From Bacillus sp. CH30_1T (GTDB taxonomy: Bacteria; Bacillota; Bacilli; Bacillales; Bacillaceae_B): a stretch of 64,000 nt of DNA. The notes below the pieces were generated by a model that ran no database searches, was not told where the DNA came from, and was given only the letters and a program-made list of their open reading frames with translations. The translations under genes were made by a program, and so were the position numbers. The DNA is taken from contig NZ_VTUY01000002.1 in NCBI RefSeq assembly GCF_008364765.1, positions 312,501 through 376,500 on the forward strand, given 5' to 3'. Positions 61,117 to 64,000 of this stretch are shown piece by piece (position 1 is the stretch's first letter; each line of letters begins with the position of its first letter).

Positions 61117-61383
61117 CTACATTTCCTGTCCGATGGCACTTCTGTAACGGATATCCCGTCGTTTAAATGATGTGACTTCCTTTTCTTTATTAAGAAGAAC
61201 ATCATATGTTCCCAGCATTTCGTCTTTAGCATATTTCTTCATATATTCTTTTTCTTCAATTACCTCAACTTGAAGCTTCCATCCTTCGTCTTCTGTCAAT
61301 TCCACGGACGTAATCTTATGGACTGGAGCTACATGTTCATTGAAGAAATCCGTCACATTATTCATGATTTCTTTGATTACCAT
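61117..61383 (-). CDS. gvpR: Gas vesicle protein GvpR (GvpO family)
   Basis: An 88-aa protein of the GvpO family: FFNEHVAPVHKITSVELTEDEGWKLQVEVIEEKEYMKKYAKDEMLGTYDVLLNKEKEVTSFKRRDIRYR. The B. megaterium name GvpR is used because of its place between gvpB and gvpN. AGGAGG precedes ATG 61381-61383. Role accessory. Confidence 0.92.
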   Translation of the reverse strand: MVIKEIMNNVTDFFNEHVAPVHKITSVELTEDEGWKLQVEVIEEKEYMKKYAKDEMLGTYDVLLNKEKEVTSFKRRDIRYRSAIGQEM

Positions 61384-61464
61384 AGTTGCCTCCTACTGTA
61401 GATGAAGGGGGAGGGTGCCAATAATGGCCCCCTTCAAACACATATTCTTTTGCTGTCACTCCAT

Positions 61465-61725
61465 TTAAATGCTGAACTGGGAGCTTCTTTCATTCTGCTG
61501 TGTAGCAAGACCGTTTTCTTCGACATCATCTCGTAGTAGGCCCACTGCTTCTGCATAACGCAACCATGTATCTACGCTGGCAATGACGACCCTTGCTTCC
61601 ACCGTTAAAATTTCAATTCCAACGACAGATACTCTTGCAAATGCATCTATGACAATACCTTTGTCAAGAATTCGGTCAATTACTTCTGCTAAACTTGAAC
61701 TATTATTACTTTTTTGAATAGCCAA
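61465..61725 (-). CDS. gvpB: Major gas vesicle shell protein, second copy
   Basis: An 86-aa GvpA-type shell protein. It differs from GvpA of this operon at 12 of 86 positions, mainly in the C-terminal tail. Conserved core [55 protein letters not shown] forms the hydrophobic rib. AAGGAG lies 6-7 nt before ATG 61723-61725. In B. megaterium GvpB alone can serve as main shell protein. Confidence 0.95.
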   Translation of the reverse strand: MAIQKSNNSSSLAEVIDRILDKGIVIDAFARVSVVGIEILTVEARVVIASVDTWLRYAEAVGLLRDDVEENGLATQQNERSSQFSI

Positions 61726-61746
61726 TTGTTATTCTCCTTCCGGTGC

Positions 61747-62220
61747 TTATGAACAGATAGTCTTAATGTCTTTTGATGATTTAATATTTTCTGAACTTTT
61801 TATTTCAGTAGAACTTTTTATGTTAAAGGAGCTCTTGATGTCACTTGCTCCTTTAATATTTCCTGCGCCACTAATTTTTGTTTGTTTACCATTTGATGAA
61901 GAGATTTTCTTTTGAAATTCTTCTCCTGCTTCTTTGGCATTTCCTAACTTTTCTCGAACGGAAAGCAGGACATCCTGTACTTTTTCCTTTGCTTCTTCAG
62001 CTTTGGTATGAACATTATCCGCATTTTTCTCTTTTGCCTTCTCTAACTTCTCTGATGCTTCGCCTGCTTTTGATTGAATACCGCCTTCAACACTGTTCAC
62101 AAATGTTTCTTTCGCTTTCTCTTTTATCGTATCTTTCACTTTCTCTTTTACGGGCTCTGGAGCGTGATCGTATGCTTTTTTAGCCATCTTGCCAACTGCT
62201 TTTTTCATCAGCTTACTCAT
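61747..62220 (-). CDS. gvpQ: Gas vesicle protein GvpQ
   Basis: A 157-aa helical, Lys/Glu/Ala-rich protein. The first 110 residues resemble amphipathic LEA-like repeats (VKEKVKDTIKEKAKET, GEASEKLEKAKEKNA, KAEEAKEKVQDVL). The C-terminal 35 residues contain four consecutive IKSSxx hexapeptides. GvpQ identity rests on position between gvpP and gvpB and on this composition. The role is unproven; a surface or stabilising protein is possible. Confidence 0.85.
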   Translation of the reverse strand: MSKLMKKAVGKMAKKAYDHAPEPVKEKVKDTIKEKAKETFVNSVEGGIQSKAGEASEKLEKAKEKNADNVHTKAEEAKEKVQDVLLSVREKLGNAKEAGEEFQKKISSSNGKQTKISGAGNIKGASDIKSSFNIKSSTEIKSSENIKSSKDIKTICS

Positions 62221-62256
62221 GTAATGCCCCCTTTAGGGATTTGAGAGGCTGAATCA

Positions 62257-62748
62257 TTATTTCTTGGATTCCACCAAGCTGTTAAGCATCTCTTCGATTC
62301 GTTCTAGACGTTCATTCAAATTCTTGTTTTCCTCTTTGATTTCTTCTAATTCCTCTGATTGATTGGAAGAATTCTCGCTGCTATCTGCCTTTGCATCAGT
62401 GTTTTCCGATGCCTCTTCTTTTTTCTTCTTTGGTGCAAGCAAGCCGCCTTCCAGCTTGCTCATATAACCGGTAGCCGATTGTCTCAAGGTAATAATGGCT
62501 TGCTCTGTCAGGAATTCCTGTGCTGATCTTCGCAGCTCTTTACTTGCAACTTTCATCACTTCTGATTTCCCTAAACTGTCCACTACTTTCTTACCTGTAC
62601 CTGGATTTGAAAGTAATCCGATACCAGCTCCGACTACTCCACCGATAATCGCATAATTCATGGATTGCCTGTTTTCAGCATTTTGCTCTTCGGTTTCTTC
62701 AGTGCTTTTCGCTTCATCTACTTGTTGACTGCTTTTTGTTTCTGCCAT
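62257..62748 (-). CDS. gvpP: Gas vesicle protein GvpP
   Basis: About 163 aa. A polar Glu/Ser/Gln-rich N-terminus is followed by a glycine-rich helix (YAIIGGVVGAGIGLLSNPGTGKKVVDSLG, YtxH-like, about 33-61) and a helical domain. A Ser/Lys linker and a C-terminal coiled coil (LEEIKEENKNLNERLERIEEML) follow. The layout mirrors GvpT. ATG 62748 follows AGAGGATGA; a longer frame from TTG 62769 lacks a ribosome site. Second gene of the operon. Confidence 0.85.
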   Translation of the reverse strand: MAETKSSQQVDEAKSTEETEEQNAENRQSMNYAIIGGVVGAGIGLLSNPGTGKKVVDSLGKSEVMKVASKELRRSAQEFLTEQAIITLRQSATGYMSKLEGGLLAPKKKKEEASENTDAKADSSENSSNQSEELEEIKEENKNLNERLERIEEMLNSLVESKK

Positions 62749-62798
62749 ATTCATCCTCTTTTCTACCAAAATAGTAAAACTATATTTAAATTACTTGT

Positions 62799-63059
62799 TT
62801 AAATACTAAACGCTGTTCCTCTTTCATTTTCCTGTTTCGCTAAACCTTCTTCTTGAACTTCGTCTCTTAAGAGCCCAACTGCCTCTGCATATCGTAACCA
62901 TGTATCTACACTTGCAATGACGACCCGCGCTTCAATTGTAAGAATTTCTATTCCCACTAAGGAAACTCTGGCAAAAGCATCAATGACTATTCCTTTATCC
63001 AGGATTCTATCAATTACTTCTGCGAGACTTGAGCTATCGTTACTTTTTTGAATACTCAT
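62799..63059 (-). CDS. gvpA: Major gas vesicle shell protein GvpA
   Basis: An 86-aa shell protein: [20 protein letters not shown] then [44 protein letters not shown], the invariant GvpA rib-forming core, with a variable tail. It polymerises into the gas-permeable vesicle wall. ATG 63057-63059 follows GAGGAGAGA; a reading from 63089 adds ten non-conserved residues and is rejected. First gene of a 14-gene operon, about 120 nt downstream of a putative promoter. Confidence 0.96.
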   Translation of the reverse strand: MSIQKSNDSSSLAEVIDRILDKGIVIDAFARVSLVGIEILTIEARVVIASVDTWLRYAEAVGLLRDEVQEEGLAKQENERGTAFSI

Positions 63060-63133
63060 CGAATCTCTCCTCTTAATTGGTGTAGCCAATGACTAGGTGC
63101 AAGTTTTATTCGGTTTAATCGGTGTTTACCTCG

Positions 63134-63166
63134 ATTTCCACCTAGGCTAAACCAGGAGGTGGAAAT
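63134..63166. promoter_or_regulatory. Inverted repeat in the gvpA leader
   Basis: Perfect 10-bp arms (atttccacct / aggtggaaat) around 13 nt, 75 bp upstream of gvpA and downstream of the inferred transcription start. No T-run follows, so it is not a simple terminator. It could be a 5' mRNA stabiliser or an operator. Confidence 0.6.
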
Positions 63167-63188
63167 TATTTGAAGTGAACTGCCATTT

Positions 63189-63218
63189 TTTATACATGTT
63201 TCAGTGCGTTTTTTTCAC
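63189..63218 (-). promoter_or_regulatory. Putative promoter of the gas vesicle operon
   Basis: On the minus strand GTGAAA (63213-63218) and TATAAA (63189-63194) with an 18-bp spacer, a moderate sigmaA match. Start near 63182 would give a leader of about 120 nt. The remaining 63219-63398 is AT-rich with no gene. Confidence 0.35.
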
Positions 63219-63398
63219 CTTGTAACATTTCTCTCCTATAGTTATCTGGCTTGTAAGGTTTTCTGAAGAAAAAATAATTCAAATAAGACAAATTGATTAC
63301 AGTTTCAAAAGCTGAAATCGGGTTGAATTTAAGGGAAGAGTGTGATTTTTATCGAGGGAAGGGAGTAAATAATTCTCATGAAAGACCTTTTTTTAAAA

Positions 63399-63446
63399 AA
63401 AAGAACCAGAAGCATCACGCTTTTCAGCTTTGCTTCTGGTTCTTTT
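63399..63446 (-). terminator. Terminator upstream of the gas vesicle operon
   Basis: Stem aaaagaaccagaagc / gcttctggttctttt, 15 bp, just past the stop of the gene at 63448; isolates the gvp operon from upstream transcription. Confidence 0.85.
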
Positions 63447-63447
63447 C

Positions 63448-64000
63448 CTATTTATTCATTTGAGAAAGAAAATCGCCTAAGAGATCTTCCATCGTTTCTT
63501 CTTTTGGTTCTTCTTCAATGGTTTCCTGGGGCTTCATGGCACTGTCCCAGTCAAAGTTGTCCAATTCTTCGTCAGTAGAGTAAGAACGCTCATCCATTAC
63601 ATCTTCTTCCGGTGTATCATCCATCACTTGATCAAGAGACCACTCTCCTGATGAATCGTGACTTGCTGCAGATTCTTCCTGAAGATAGAGCGCTTCATCG
63701 ATATCCAACGAATTGCTGCTTAAGGAAGCTAGAAGAGAGGCTGTACGAACCGGGTTTGAAAGCAGTTGGTACACGATACTCCCCAACAGCGCTTCTGAGT
63801 GTTCATGCTTCAACCAGTCACGCTGGGATTTATCCAATCCCTTCGGAAGGGGAATCGTAATGGCTTCTCTCTGCTTGGAAATCGTATCATTTACTCCACT
63901 TAATACTAGCTCTGCAATTTTGCTGGAGAAATTTCGTTTTTCCGTTTCCTTTAGCTTTTGTAAATGCTTTAATACATGATCAGGTGTATCAGAAGGAATT
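63448..64000 (-). CDS. Acidic protein with RHH/ParR-like N-terminal part (partial, N-terminus outside window)
   Basis: At least 184 residues, open to the window edge. The visible start IPSDTPDHVLKHLQKLKETE then KRNFSSKIAELVLSGV reads like a strand plus two helices of a ribbon-helix-helix domain. Next comes REAITIPLPKGLDKSQRDWLKHEHSEALLGSIVYQLL, then a long acidic tail ending EDLLGDFLSQMNK. This resembles adaptor proteins next to ParM-like actins, but the neighbour lies outside the window, so the assignment is tentative. Confidence 0.5.
   Translation of the reverse strand, partial: IPSDTPDHVLKHLQKLKETEKRNFSSKIAELVLSGVNDTISKQREAITIPLPKGLDKSQRDWLKHEHSEALLGSIVYQLLSNPVRTASLLASLSSNSLDIDEALYLQEESAASHDSSGEWSLDQVMDDTPEEDVMDERSYSTDEELDNFDWDSAMKPQETIEEEPKEETMEDLLGDFLSQMNK

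Noticed and set aside
56155-63100. Gas vesicle cluster as a recent mobile island
   Set aside because: No integrase, transposase, direct repeats or tRNA border is visible; composition looks like the neighbours as far as can be judged by eye.

Overview
The window looks like chromosome of a low-to-moderate GC, spore-forming member of the Bacillaceae (Bacillus/Rossellomorea-like). The first 18 kb follow the gene order of the Bacillus subtilis ywd-ywf-ywg-ywh region almost gene for gene. Spore genes (rsfA, gerQ, pbpG), bacillithiol synthesis (yojF-bshB2), a YflT-type general stress protein behind a sigmaB-like promoter, an Sda-like kinase inhibitor and two ParB-type parS sites all support this. 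I see no insertion sequence, prophage, tRNA, rRNA or CRISPR array.

Layout. 1-5.6 kb: polyamine genes speB (cut by the window start) and speE, divergent from pbpG, then ywhD and ywhC. 5.8-18.2 kb: ywhB, two small membrane genes (one frameshifted), ywgA, ywfO, a DUF1450 gene, rsfA, lipL, pta, hemQ, gerQ, ywdK, ywdI, a 58-aa cysteine protein, a perfect parS site, ung, a DUF4230 protein, yflT and pdxK. 18.3-23.1 kb: yojF-bshB2, then a self-regulated ABC exporter/TetR operon with two palindromic operators, then an SDR. 23.2-32.5 kb: a lipoprotein, a type I toxin-like peptide, a secreted sugar dehydrogenase, a HAD phosphatase, AtoE and YjiH transporters, an Sda-like gene, and an orphan PAS histidine kinase paired with an unknown membrane protein. 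33-38.1 kb: threonine catabolism (kbl-tdh), a PatB-type lyase, and an overlapping DinB/zinc-ribbon/AlkD operon. 38.6-47.7 kb: YczE, a VOC/QueA-like/SDR operon, ZTP riboswitch-folD, a Rieske oxidoreductase, a second DinB, msrAB, a near-parS site, a CHY zinc-finger gene, a Rossmann-fold remnant and a haloacid dehalogenase. 47.8-56 kb: an MFS exporter, a phospholipase D-like protein, GlsB, and a glycerate regulon (cdaR-like regulator, glxK, gntP).

56.1-63.1 kb holds a complete gas vesicle operon on the minus strand. In transcription order it reads gvpA-P-Q-B-R-N-F-G-L-S-K-J-T-U, the order known from Bacillus (Priestia) megaterium. It is bounded by terminators on both sides and carries a stable inverted repeat in the inferred gvpA leader. 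Upstream of it, running off the window end, is an acidic protein whose visible N-terminal part resembles a ribbon-helix-helix/ParR-type segregation adaptor.

The intergenic DNA is rich in structured repeats: large GC-rich nested hairpins (about 32.8, 38.5, 49.3, 49.6 and 51.8 kb), a 513-bp inverted-repeat element, short dyads carrying the ggtccgtccc or tgccaggcac motif, and two unrelated arrays with a period of about 21 bp. All functional assignments come from reading motifs and from memory of families; no database search was run.
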